Shown here: positions 34,253 through 42,399 of the stretch, in pieces
How the letters are laid out: each line of letters begins with the position of its first letter
Numbering within the stretch: the first letter of the stretch is position 1
NCBI RefSeq assembly: GCF_001500065.1
Contig: NZ_LQIN01000049.1
Coordinates: 124,001 to 188,000 of the forward strand
Direction of reading: 5' to 3'
DNA: 64,000 bases
DNA from: Mycobacterium sp. IS-3022
GTDB taxonomy: Bacteria > Actinomycetota > Actinomycetes > Mycobacteriales > Mycobacteriaceae
Notes under the pieces: model-generated
Databases searched by the model: none
What the model was told of the DNA's origin: nothing
What the model saw: the letters and a program-made list of their open reading frames with translations, nothing else
Program-made: the position numbers and the translations under genes

Positions 34253-34312
34253 CCCAGCAGACGCAAAGTGCCCTGATTTCGCGGCTTTTCGGGTCACTTG
34301 GTGTCTGCCCGC
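34253..34312. terminator. Imperfect hairpin (GCAGACGC core) between convergent genes
   Basis: The arms are at about 34253-34273 and 34291-34312, pairing AGACGCAAAGTG with CACTTGGTGTCT apart from a one-base bulge and a mismatch. It shares the CAGACGC core with the hairpins at 13226 and 51117. It sits in the 96-base gap between the monooxygenase and the minus-strand gene ending at 34324. Confidence 0.55.
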
Positions 34313-34323
34313 GGGGGCACAGC

Positions 34324-35436
34324 TCAGTCGGCGACGGTGAGCCAGTCCTTGAATCCCGACGGGTCGTGCCGGCCGAGCGCACCGTGCTCGAACAAACCCC
34401 ACCCCTCGGCGGACTGACCGTTCTCCCGGCACACCGCGCGGCCGACGTGGTCGATGACCCCGAACATGGCGCGGCCGTTGACTGCCGGATCGGTCATGTC
34501 GTAGGTGAGGCGTTCGGTGAACTTGTCGCCCTTCCACATGCCGTGCAGCCAGTCCGAGTCCCCGCCGTACCCGCCCCCGATGTGGATGGGGACCGGTAGC
34601 TTCGACTCGACCTCGAACACCACGGGCGAGCCGTCCGGTGTCGTCGCTTCGATGGTGGCGCCGTACGGGATTCGCGTACCCGAGGTGTAGTGGATCTTCA
34701 CGCGAGGCCAGCCGAGTTGTTCGACGCGGCCGTCGCGCCAGATTCGCGTGCAGTCGTTGAGGCTGCGGAATCCGTTCGGCTCCTCCTGGATGATCAACAC
34801 GATCCCGAAGTCGTCGAAGGCCATCGGCACGTACAGCCACCACATGCCATCGAACGGCGGATGCGCCGGCCTGCCGGCGGGTTCGGGTTCGCCGATGGGG
34901 CGGATGCCCCACGACCGGTCGCGGCTGCCGATCCACACCGACGGGTCGACGGCAATCTCCTCGCCGTCGACCGCGATGACGCCGCTCCACGATCCGACCT
35001 GTGCGAAACGCTGCGCGTCCAACGTGATTCGGGTGCCGGTGCGCAACACGTGGCGCTGTTCCTGCACCGCGTCGAAGAGGCCGTCCCAGGTGAGGTCGAC
35101 GGCGATGCCCTCGGTCTCCTCACAGACGATCCGCAGCTTGTGCAGCGGTTCGTTCACCTCGACGCGGTAGCCGAGCACGTGCTGGTTGAGCCGGTCGGAG
35201 TCTATGCCGTCGGACAGGTGCACCGCGGTCTGCTCGTCGCCCCGCCGTATGAGGACGAATGCGTCCTTGACACCGAGGTTGGGGTAGTAGCCGATACCGG
35301 TGATCAGAAAGATGTCGCCGGTGCGGTCGTGCGCGTTGAAGTAGGAGCGGTCGTAGAAGTTGCGGTCCGACGATCCGGGCCAGGCAATCGGTTGCGGAAT
35401 CTGGTGGATGGGGAATTCGTCGGTGGGCCCGAGCAT
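34324..35436 (-). CDS. Conserved mycobacterial protein of unknown function (Rv3169-like)
   Basis: A 370-residue soluble protein with no signal peptide or membrane segment. It is rich in Trp, Gly and aromatic beta-strand patterns (for example DRSWGIRPIGEP and MWWLYVPMAFDD), suggesting a beta-barrel or lipocalin-like fold. No catalytic motif is recognised. It matches M. tuberculosis Rv3169 and, as there, follows an Rv3168-type phosphotransferase. Its ATG overlaps the upstream stop by one base (TGATG), so the two are co-translated and probably act together. Confidence 0.8.
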   Translation of the reverse strand: MLGPTDEFPIHQIPQPIAWPGSSDRNFYDRSYFNAHDRTGDIFLITGIGYYPNLGVKDAFVLIRRGDEQTAVHLSDGIDSDRLNQHVLGYRVEVNEPLHKLRIVCEETEGIAVDLTWDGLFDAVQEQRHVLRTGTRITLDAQRFAQVGSWSGVIAVDGEEIAVDPSVWIGSRDRSWGIRPIGEPEPAGRPAHPPFDGMWWLYVPMAFDDFGIVLIIQEEPNGFRSLNDCTRIWRDGRVEQLGWPRVKIHYTSGTRIPYGATIEATTPDGSPVVFEVESKLPVPIHIGGGYGGDSDWLHGMWKGDKFTERLTYDMTDPAVNGRAMFGVIDHVGRAVCRENGQSAEGWGLFEHGALGRHDPSGFKDWLTVAD

Positions 35437-36569
35437 CAGGCATCCTCTCCGATCAGTCGTTTGAGTAGTGAGCCGTGGTAGAACAGTGATTCGACGTCGT
35501 CGGGCCGTTCGATCTCGCCGAAGCGAACCCGCCGCGCGCTGGTGCGCATGAACACGCACGCCCAGATCACGCCGGAATAGACGTAAAACCAGTGCAGGTC
35601 GCCGAGTTCGACGCCGGTCAACGCGGCGTAGGTTGACTTGACGTCGTCCTCGCGCATGAAGTCGGGCAGTCCGGGCAGCCCCGCGAGACCGGCCAGCTCC
35701 TGGAAAACGTTGTGCGCGAAGATCATCCATGCCGCGTCCATCTCGCGCGGCCCGAGTGTGGCCATCTCCCAGTCGAGTACGGCCACCGGCCGGTAATCCG
35801 AGTACAGCACGTTGCCGACGCGGGAGTCGCCCCACACCAGGACCGGGTCGCTGGCCGCGACGTCGGCCGGCCAGTTGGCCTCCAGCCATTCGAGGGCCCG
35901 CTCGATCAGCGACGAGCGCCCGATGTCCGGTACGGCGAACTGGTACCAGTCCTTGAGCCAATTCAGGTTGCGCCGCAACGCATTGCGGTCGCTTCCGTCA
36001 TCGAGGAAACCGAAGGTCGTCTCCGGTTGCGGAATCGAGTGCAGTTTGGCGATCACGCCGACGGTGTTGTCCTGTAGTTCCCGTTGCCGTTCGGCAGGCG
36101 AGTCGGCGAACCAGTTCCCTCCGAACGTGTACGGCATGACATCGGGCGGCACCCGGCCGTCGACGTAGTCCATCAGGAAGAACGGCGTACCGAGCACCTC
36201 GCCGCTGTTCTCCAGCCACCGCACCTGCGGCACCGGAACGTCGGTCTTCTCCTGCACCAACCGGATCACGTCGAACTGGTGGTCCATCCGGTAGGACGAG
36301 AACACCGGGACGTCCTCGGGCGTGGGCGCCACCCGAGCCACCCACTTCTGTTCCTGCGCCTGACCGTCGGCGGTCCAGCGTCCGGTCAGGATGATCGTTT
36401 CCGACGACATCCCGTTGGCGTCGACGCCACTTTCCACGGTGATCTCCGGTGCCACCCCGCCTGGCAGCACCGTCGAGAGCCACCGCGACATCACACCGGG
36501 GAGGGTGCTCAGATCACGGCTCGAATGCTCGAGGCGATTGATGTCCTCGACAGCCGGTTCACTAGCCAC
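35436..36569 (-). CDS. Phosphotransferase-family protein (Rv3168-like)
   Basis: A 377-residue aminoglycoside-phosphotransferase/choline-kinase fold protein. KWVARVAP holds the probable ATP-binding Lys. VWGDSRVGNVLY is the catalytic loop and VLDWEMATLGP the metal-binding Asp. It corresponds to Rv3168. The substrate is unknown; resistance should not be assumed. The GTG at 36569, with GGAAG 7 bases before, starts the conserved ASEPAVEDINRL; the frame is open further upstream. It is divergent from a TetR gene 32 bases away, so the regulator probably controls it. Confidence 0.85.
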   Translation of the reverse strand: MASEPAVEDINRLEHSSRDLSTLPGVMSRWLSTVLPGGVAPEITVESGVDANGMSSETIILTGRWTADGQAQEQKWVARVAPTPEDVPVFSSYRMDHQFDVIRLVQEKTDVPVPQVRWLENSGEVLGTPFFLMDYVDGRVPPDVMPYTFGGNWFADSPAERQRELQDNTVGVIAKLHSIPQPETTFGFLDDGSDRNALRRNLNWLKDWYQFAVPDIGRSSLIERALEWLEANWPADVAASDPVLVWGDSRVGNVLYSDYRPVAVLDWEMATLGPREMDAAWMIFAHNVFQELAGLAGLPGLPDFMREDDVKSTYAALTGVELGDLHWFYVYSGVIWACVFMRTSARRVRFGEIERPDDVESLFYHGSLLKRLIGEDA

Positions 36570-36613
36570 AAGTTCTTCCTTCGACCGAGAATTACGATAC
36601 GGTGGGTAGCGAT

Positions 36614-37216
36614 ATGAAATCAGACTCGTCATCGGTTGACAAGGCCTCGGGCGCCGGGCGACCCCGGGATCCGCGTATTGACGCTGCCATACTGCGTGCC
36701 ACCGCGGATCTGCTTGCCGAAATCGGCTATTCGAACCTCACGATCGCCGCGGTGGCCGAACGCGCGGGCACCACCAAGACCGCCTTGTATCGACGGTGGT
36801 CCAGCAAGGCCGAACTCGTCCACGAAGCCGCCTTTCCGGCCGCGCCGACGGCGATCGAGACGCCGCCGGGTGACATCGCCGCCGACATCCGCGCGATGCT
36901 CGCGGCCGCCCGCGACGTGTTCTCCAGCCCCGTGGTGCGCGCGGCGTTGCCCGGCCTGATCTCCGACATGGCCGCCGACGCCGATCTCAACGACCGGGTG
37001 ATGGACCGGTTCACCGGGGTGTTCGTGGCGGTGCGCAACCGGTTGACCGACGCGGTGCAGCGACGCGAGGTTCATCCCGATGTCGACCCGGATCGGTTGG
37101 TGGAGGTCATCGGCGGCGCGACCTTGCTGCGGATGCTGTTGCGGCCCGGCGAGCCGCTCGGCGACGACTGGGTCGAGCAGACCGCCGCCATTGTGATCCA
37201 CGGTGTGGTGACATGA
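36614..37216 (+). CDS. TetR-family repressor (Rv3167c-like)
   Basis: A 200-residue regulator. The N-terminal helix-turn-helix contains LTIAAVAERAGTTKTALYRRW (about residues 40-60), and the ligand-binding part is C-terminal (DMAADADLND, GGATLLRMLLRPGEPLGDDW). It matches Rv3167c. ATG 36614 or GTG 36602 could start it. It is divergently transcribed from the phosphotransferase/Rv3169-like pair, the common arrangement for local TetR repression. It overlaps the next gene by ATGA. Confidence 0.85.
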   Translation: MKSDSSSVDKASGAGRPRDPRIDAAILRATADLLAEIGYSNLTIAAVAERAGTTKTALYRRWSSKAELVHEAAFPAAPTAIETPPGDIAADIRAMLAAARDVFSSPVVRAALPGLISDMAADADLNDRVMDRFTGVFVAVRNRLTDAVQRREVHPDVDPDRLVEVIGGATLLRMLLRPGEPLGDDWVEQTAAIVIHGVVT

Positions 37217-37899
37217 CAGACGTGCCCGACGCGTTTCCGACCGACTGGCGCACCGCGCTGGTCCTGGTCCCGCATCCCGACGACCCCGAGTACGGGTGCG
37301 CCGCCGCAGTGGCGAACTGGACCGCCGCGGGCAAGACCGTCCACTACGCCTTCGCAAGCCGCGGTGAGGCCGGCATCGCCGGAATGGCACCCGAACAGGC
37401 CGGTCAGCTGCGCGAGCGGGAGCAGCTGCGATCGGCGGCCATCGTCGGTGTCCACGACGTCCGGTTCTGGGAGTTTCCCGACAGCGAGATCCGCAACACC
37501 GCCGAGCTGCGCGCGAAGATCATCGAGACGATCACCGAGCTCGACCCGGACGTCGTCCTCAGCATCTACGGCGGTCCCGAGTGGGCGCCGGGCGCGCCGA
37601 ACCAACGCGACCACATCGAGTTCGCCACCGCGGTCCTCGACGCGTATGACAGCCTGCCCGACCCGCCGCGCTGGCTATTCCAGAACGGCCCCGGCGGCAC
37701 CCACGTCGAGGCCGTCGACGAGGGTTGCTTCGAGCGTGCGGTCGCGTCGCTCGCCGAGCACAAGGTCTATCTGTCGGTGCTCGACCCGCATACGCCTGTC
37801 GCAACGCAGGCCCGCAAACAGGTGGAGATGTCGACGCCGCCCCGCCAGGAGTTCGGCGGGCGCCGCACGGTCGAATTCGTCCTGATACGTCGGTACTAG
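37213..37899 (+). CDS. PIG-L/LmbE-family deacetylase
   Basis: A 228-residue protein. PHPDDPEYG (residues 20-28) is the PHPDDxE zinc and catalytic motif, and NQRDHIEFA (around 134-142) holds the later His. Family members deacetylate N-acetylglucosamine-containing molecules, such as mycothiol precursors or their conjugates. This one is shorter than MshB and Mca, so its substrate is open. The ATG overlaps the stop of the TetR gene by 4 bases, implying translational coupling. It converges on the enoyl-CoA hydratase-like gene 9 bases away. Confidence 0.82.
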   Translation: MTDVPDAFPTDWRTALVLVPHPDDPEYGCAAAVANWTAAGKTVHYAFASRGEAGIAGMAPEQAGQLREREQLRSAAIVGVHDVRFWEFPDSEIRNTAELRAKIIETITELDPDVVLSIYGGPEWAPGAPNQRDHIEFATAVLDAYDSLPDPPRWLFQNGPGGTHVEAVDEGCFERAVASLAEHKVYLSVLDPHTPVATQARKQVEMSTPPRQEFGGRRTVEFVLIRRY

Positions 37900-37908
37900 C
37901 GCGGGCCC

Positions 37909-38682
37909 TCAGCGGTCGATCTGGCGCTTGTTGCGCTCTGACACCGCACGGAACTGGTCGCCCAGCGCTTCGAAATCGCGATGCTGTGCGAACGCGATTG
38001 CCTCCTCGGCGGCCAACGCCGGATCGATCACCGCGGCCGCACCGGTCGTGTAGATCTCCTTGAGGCCGAGCATGATCGGTCCGGGTACCTCGGCGATCTG
38101 TGTGGCCAGTTCGACCGCGCGGTCGAGCAACCGGTCATGTGCGACGACCTCGGTCACCAGCCCGATGCGCTCGGCGCGGGCCGCGTCGACCACCTCGCCG
38201 GTCATCGACAGCCGGCGGGCCATCGCGAGCCCGACCACCTGGGGGAGGCGGGCGGTCATGCCGCCGCCGGGCAGAATACCGACCCGAGCGTGGGTATCGG
38301 CGAACACGGCCCGCTCGGAGGCGACGAGAAAATCGCAACCGAGCGCCATCTCCAGACCGCCCGTGAACGTCGCCCCGTTGATCGCCCCGATGATCGGCGT
38401 ACGCATGTTGCCCGTCGCGGCGATGCAGCTCTGTGAGCGGAACTCCTCGAAATAGCTCAGGCCGTCGCGTTGCGCCTCCTTGAGGTCCACGCCGGCGCAG
38501 AACGCCGGGTCTGTCCCGGTGAGCACGACGGCGCCGACGGACGCGTCGGCGTCGGCCTCGGTCAGCGCGGTGTACGTGGCTTTGATCAGGCCGCGACTCA
38601 ACGCGTTTCGTGCCTCGGGCCGGTTGAGTGTGAGAACCCGCACCGGGCCGTGGTCGACGACGAGGACGAGGGCATCGGTCAT
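37909..38682 (-). CDS. Enoyl-CoA hydratase/isomerase family protein (one catalytic Glu replaced)
   Basis: A 257-residue crotonase-fold protein. The oxyanion-hole segment is DPAFCAGVDLKE (around 58-69), and FTGGLEMALGCDF carries Glu111, equal to Glu144 of rat crotonase. The second catalytic Glu (Glu164 in rat, QPE) is replaced: the sequence reads FADTHARVG, with His131 at that place. This makes ordinary hydratase activity uncertain; isomerase, hydrolase or other crotonase chemistry is possible. The ATG at 38682 is divergent from the monooxygenase operon. Confidence 0.8.
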   Translation of the reverse strand: MTDALVLVVDHGPVRVLTLNRPEARNALSRGLIKATYTALTEADADASVGAVVLTGTDPAFCAGVDLKEAQRDGLSYFEEFRSQSCIAATGNMRTPIIGAINGATFTGGLEMALGCDFLVASERAVFADTHARVGILPGGGMTARLPQVVGLAMARRLSMTGEVVDAARAERIGLVTEVVAHDRLLDRAVELATQIAEVPGPIMLGLKEIYTTGAAAVIDPALAAEEAIAFAQHRDFEALGDQFRAVSERNKRQIDR

Positions 38683-38715
38683 CCACCGAATCTAGCGTTC
38701 GGCCGCCTGAGCGAC

Positions 38716-38743
38716 TATATTCGATTACGAAACGGAGTCGTAA
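38716..38743 (+). promoter_or_regulatory. Promoter -10 and operator-like palindrome before the monooxygenase gene
   Basis: TATATT (38716-38721) is a good -10. Four bases beyond it lies an inverted repeat, TTACGA-N7-TCGTAA (38725-38743), across the expected transcription start, then a ribosome site AAAGGAA. This placement is typical of a TetR operator. The TetR gene at the end of this operon (40211) is the natural candidate to bind it. Confidence 0.6.
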
Positions 38744-38757
38744 AGGAAATGTAGCCA

Positions 38758-40214
38758 TGAATGATCCCGAAGTCCTCGTGGTCGGGGCGGGGCCCACGGG
38801 TTTGGCCGTGGCCTGTGGCCTGTTGATGCAAGGTGTCCGCGTTCAGGTGATCGACAAAGCGGTCGCGCCGGCGACCACGTCGCGGGCGAACTTCCTGCAC
38901 GCTCGCGGGTCCGAAGTGCTGGACCGCCTCGGCGCACTCGGCGATCTGCCCGATCGGTCAGTACGAGCGATGAGCATCCTGACGTATCTCGGTGACAAGC
39001 CGGTCATGCGGATCCGGTTCGGCGACCCCGGCATGCACACCGCGGCGCCGCCGATGGTGATCTCGCAGGCCGCCGTCGAGGGCGCGCTGCGTGACCGGCT
39101 CGCTGAGCTCGGCGGCGAAATACATTGGGGCACAGCCCTTGCCGACGTGCACCAGGAGACGGATGCAATCACGGCGGTCACTGACAACGGGGACGCGATC
39201 GAGAGCCGCTGGCTGATCGGCTGCGACGGCGCGGCCAGCGTCGCGCGGAGTGCCGCCGACATCGACTTCCCCGGAGTCCGGCTCACCGAACGTTTCCTGC
39301 TCGCCGACCTGCGCATCGACTGGGACCTCGACCGCTCGGGCACCACCGGTTGGATACACCGGGACGGGATGATCGGAGCGATGCCGATGCCGGACGGGCT
39401 GTGGCGCATCATCGCCTACGATCCGGATGCGCCAACGCAGAAACCGAGTCAGCAAGAGATTCTCGCGCGGTTGGAGCGCATCATCCCCGAGCGCACCGGC
39501 CGCCGGGCTCCCATAGAGCACGCCGAGTGGTTGTCGATGTTCAGCGTGCATCGCCGGCTGGCAGCGACATACCGGCGTGGTCGGGTGCTGATCGCCGGCG
39601 ACGCCGCGCACACTCACGCGCCTTTCGGCGGTCAGGGGATGTTGACCGGCCTCGGCGACGCCGAGAACCTCGCATGGAAGCTCGCTCTCGTCACGGCCGG
39701 CCGCGCCGACGAGAAGCTGCTGAACACGTATGAGGCCGAGCGTCGTCCGCTTGCCACCGAGGTGTTGCGCGGCACCAGTGCGGTGACGAAGGTGAATGTG
39801 GCGCAGAGCGGGATCGGGCGCTTCATCCGCGACCGCGTCGTGGTTCCGGTGATGAACCTGCCCGCTGTGCAACGTTGGGTGACGTACCGGACGTCGCAGT
39901 TGTGGGTGACATACCGTCACGGACCCTTGGCGCGCCGATCGCTGCCGTTGTGCGGGCTGCGTCCGGGCGACCGGGTGCCCGGGGTGTCCGGGGCCGAATT
40001 GAACGGACGGTGGGGACTTCTGGGCTCCGATGATGACCTCGCAGGGGTCGCGGTCGAGCACCTCGGTGCCGACCGGATTTCGACGATCGATCGACGCATC
40101 GACGGTGACGCGTTGCTCGTTCGCCCGGACGGACACCTGGCGTGGCGCGGGCGCCGACAGGAAGCCTTGCGCCGGTGGCTGACTCGTGCGCTCACGACGG
40201 GCACCGTGCGATGA
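38758..40214 (+). CDS. FAD-dependent aromatic hydroxylase (PheA/TfdB-type)
   Basis: A protein of about 485 residues in the class A flavoprotein monooxygenase family. The FAD motif is VVGAGPTGLAVA (about residues 8-19). LIGCDGAASVAR is the DG motif, and GRVLIAGDAAHTHAPFGG is the GD motif. The thioredoxin-like C-terminal part (about 400-485) is short. Such enzymes hydroxylate phenolic or polyketide-like aromatics with NAD(P)H and oxygen. AAAGGAA precedes the ATG. It overlaps the TetR gene by ATGA, so the two form one operon with self-regulation likely. Confidence 0.85.
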
Positions 40215-40816
40215 CCGCGCCGAGCCGCGGCCGGCCGCGAAGCCAGGAGCTCGACGCCGCGATCATGCGGGCGGCACTGGAGTTGTTCATCGAAAACGGC
40301 ATCGCCGGCATGAGTATCGAGCAGGTGGCCAAACGCGCCGGCGTCGGCAAGCCGACCATCTACCGGCGATGGTCGGGTAAAGAACCGCTTGTCGCCGACG
40401 CGATCGAGGCGCACGTGAGCGCCGATGTGCAGTGGCCGACCCGCGAGGAGATCGCGGCGACGCCACCTCAGGTCTTCGTCCGACGCAACATCGCCGGAGC
40501 GGCGCGGACCGCGACCGATCCCCGGTTCCGAGCCCTTGCGGCGCAGATCTACGGCTCTGCCGTGACGCACCCGCAGTTGATGCAGACGTATTGGGACCGC
40601 TACATCCTGCCCCGGCGCACCCTCACCATCGCCATGCTCGAACGCGCTCAGCGAGACGGCGCAGTCCCCGTGGACGCCGATCTCGAGGTTCTCGTCGACA
40701 TGCTGGCCGGCGCCGTGACATACCGGGTATTGCAACCCACTCCGCCGACCGAGAGGCAGATGCGACGCTACCTCGAAGCCGCATACCGTCAGGTCGGCCT
40801 GCTCCCGGCCACCTAA
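40211..40816 (+). CDS. TetR-family repressor, probable regulator of the monooxygenase operon
   Basis: A 201-residue regulator. The helix-turn-helix region is MSIEQVAKRAGVGKPTIYRRW (about residues 35-55). The C-terminal half contains a TetR_C-like segment (YWDRYILPRRTLTIAMLERAQRDG). The ATG at 40211 overlaps the hydroxylase stop; the frame extends upstream but only inside that gene. Its stop overlaps the convergent nuoN stop by 4 bases. The palindrome at 38725 is a reasonable operator. Confidence 0.87.
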   Translation: MTAPSRGRPRSQELDAAIMRAALELFIENGIAGMSIEQVAKRAGVGKPTIYRRWSGKEPLVADAIEAHVSADVQWPTREEIAATPPQVFVRRNIAGAARTATDPRFRALAAQIYGSAVTHPQLMQTYWDRYILPRRTLTIAMLERAQRDGAVPVDADLEVLVDMLAGAVTYRVLQPTPPTERQMRRYLEAAYRQVGLLPAT

Positions 40817-42399
40817 CGCAGGAACTGATTCGCGTTGTTCGCCAGATCCAGCAGTGGTTGCGGCAGCGCGCCGAGCGCGAACGTGACCGCGGCCGTGGCG
40901 GTGACCACGGTGGTGCTCAACAGGCTTGGTACCACCACCGTCGGCGCGTCATCGGGCGGCTCCGTGAAGAACATCAACACGATGACCCGCACGTAGAAGT
41001 ATGCGGCGATCGCGCTCGCGACGACGCCGACGACCACCAATGCGATCGCGCCGCCCTCGCCCGCGGCCTTGAATACCGCGAACTTGCTGACGAAGCCGCT
41101 GGTCAGCGGAATGCCCGCGAAAGCGAGCAAGAACAGCGAAAACACAATGCCGACAATCGGATACCGTCGGCCCAGACCGGCCCACCGGGCGATCGCGGTG
41201 GCTTCTTCACCGGCCGCATCGCGCACCAGGCCCACGACCGCGAACGCTCCGACGGTGCTGAACCCGTACGCGAAAAGATAGAACAGTGTCGAGGAGAGTC
41301 CGGCCTCGTTCCCACCGATCAACCCGGTGAGCATGAAACCGGTATGCGACACCGCGGAATACGCGAGCATCCGCTTGACGTCCGCCTGGGTCACCGCGGC
41401 CACGGTGGCGATCACCATCGTGAGGATGGCGACCGCCCACAGCACCGGACGCCAGTCGTCGCGAAGTCCGGGCAGCGCGACGTAGAACACCCGCAGCATC
41501 GCGCCGAACGCGGCGATCTTCGTCGCAGCCGCCATGAACGCCGTGATCAGGGTCGGTGCCCCTTGATACACGTCGGGGATCCAGGAGTGGAACGGTACCG
41601 CGCCGACCTTGAACAGCACACCGACCAGCAGCAGACCCGTGCCGATCAGTGCGAGCGAGGTCTTACCCGATCCCGCAGCGACGGCCTCGGCGATGCCGTC
41701 CAGGTTCAGCGTCCCCGCATACCCGTACAGCATTGCGACGCCGTAGAGGAAGAACGCCGACGAGAAGGCGCCCAGCAGAAAGTATTTCATCGCCGCCTCT
41801 TGCGACAGCAGGCGGCGCTTGCGCGCCAGCCCGCACAGCAGGTACAGCGGCAACGACAGCACTTCGAGCGCGATGAACATCGTCAAGAGGTCGTCGGCTG
41901 CGGGGAACAACAACATGCCGCCGATCGCGAACATCGTCAGCGGGAAGACCTCGGTCTGGATGACGCCGGCCTTGGTGGCCAATTGCTCGGCGACGCTGCC
42001 GGGCACCGCGGATGCCTGAGGCGTGAACCCGTCCAGGCCGCGAGTGCCGCCGTCGGCGTCGATGTTCGCGCCGTTGTTCGCGCCGACCTGCCGTTCGGCG
42101 ATCAGCAGCACGCCCAGCACGCCGACGAGCAGGATCGTGCCCTGCAGGAACAGCGCAGGAGCGTCGACGACGACGGCGCCCATCACGGCCGAACGGCCGG
42201 CGCCGTGCAGGTCGCGCGCGAGCAGCACCACAGCCACCAGGGCCGCCGCCAGACCGGCGAAGCAGAGCGCCAATTGGCTGGCGTAGCGGCGTTGCCGCGG
42301 CAGGAACGCTTCGACGAGGACCCCGGCGATCGCGACCCCGAAGATGATCAACATCGGGGACAGCAGGCCGTATTCGACGGTCGGCGGGGAGAGGGTCAT
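40813..42399 (-). CDS. nuoN: NADH-quinone oxidoreductase subunit N
   Basis: A 528-residue antiporter-like membrane subunit of complex I with about 14 hydrophobic helices. It has GGMLLFPAADDLLTMFIALEVLSL-type early helices, and YSAVSHTGFM is the conserved discontinuous-helix region. As one of three proton-translocating homologues with NuoL and NuoM it is the last gene of the operon. Its ATG overlaps the nuoM stop by 4 bases. It converges on the TetR gene, with overlapping stops. Confidence 0.95.
   Translation of the reverse strand: MTLSPPTVEYGLLSPMLIIFGVAIAGVLVEAFLPRQRRYASQLALCFAGLAAALVAVVLLARDLHGAGRSAVMGAVVVDAPALFLQGTILLVGVLGVLLIAERQVGANNGANIDADGGTRGLDGFTPQASAVPGSVAEQLATKAGVIQTEVFPLTMFAIGGMLLFPAADDLLTMFIALEVLSLPLYLLCGLARKRRLLSQEAAMKYFLLGAFSSAFFLYGVAMLYGYAGTLNLDGIAEAVAAGSGKTSLALIGTGLLLVGVLFKVGAVPFHSWIPDVYQGAPTLITAFMAAATKIAAFGAMLRVFYVALPGLRDDWRPVLWAVAILTMVIATVAAVTQADVKRMLAYSAVSHTGFMLTGLIGGNEAGLSSTLFYLFAYGFSTVGAFAVVGLVRDAAGEEATAIARWAGLGRRYPIVGIVFSLFLLAFAGIPLTSGFVSKFAVFKAAGEGGAIALVVVGVVASAIAAYFYVRVIVLMFFTEPPDDAPTVVVPSLLSTTVVTATAAVTFALGALPQPLLDLANNANQFLR

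Noticed and set aside
36590..36616. Repeated CGATA in the 32-base gap between the phosphotransferase and TetR genes as an operator
   Set aside because: The two copies are direct, not inverted, and too short to be convincing.
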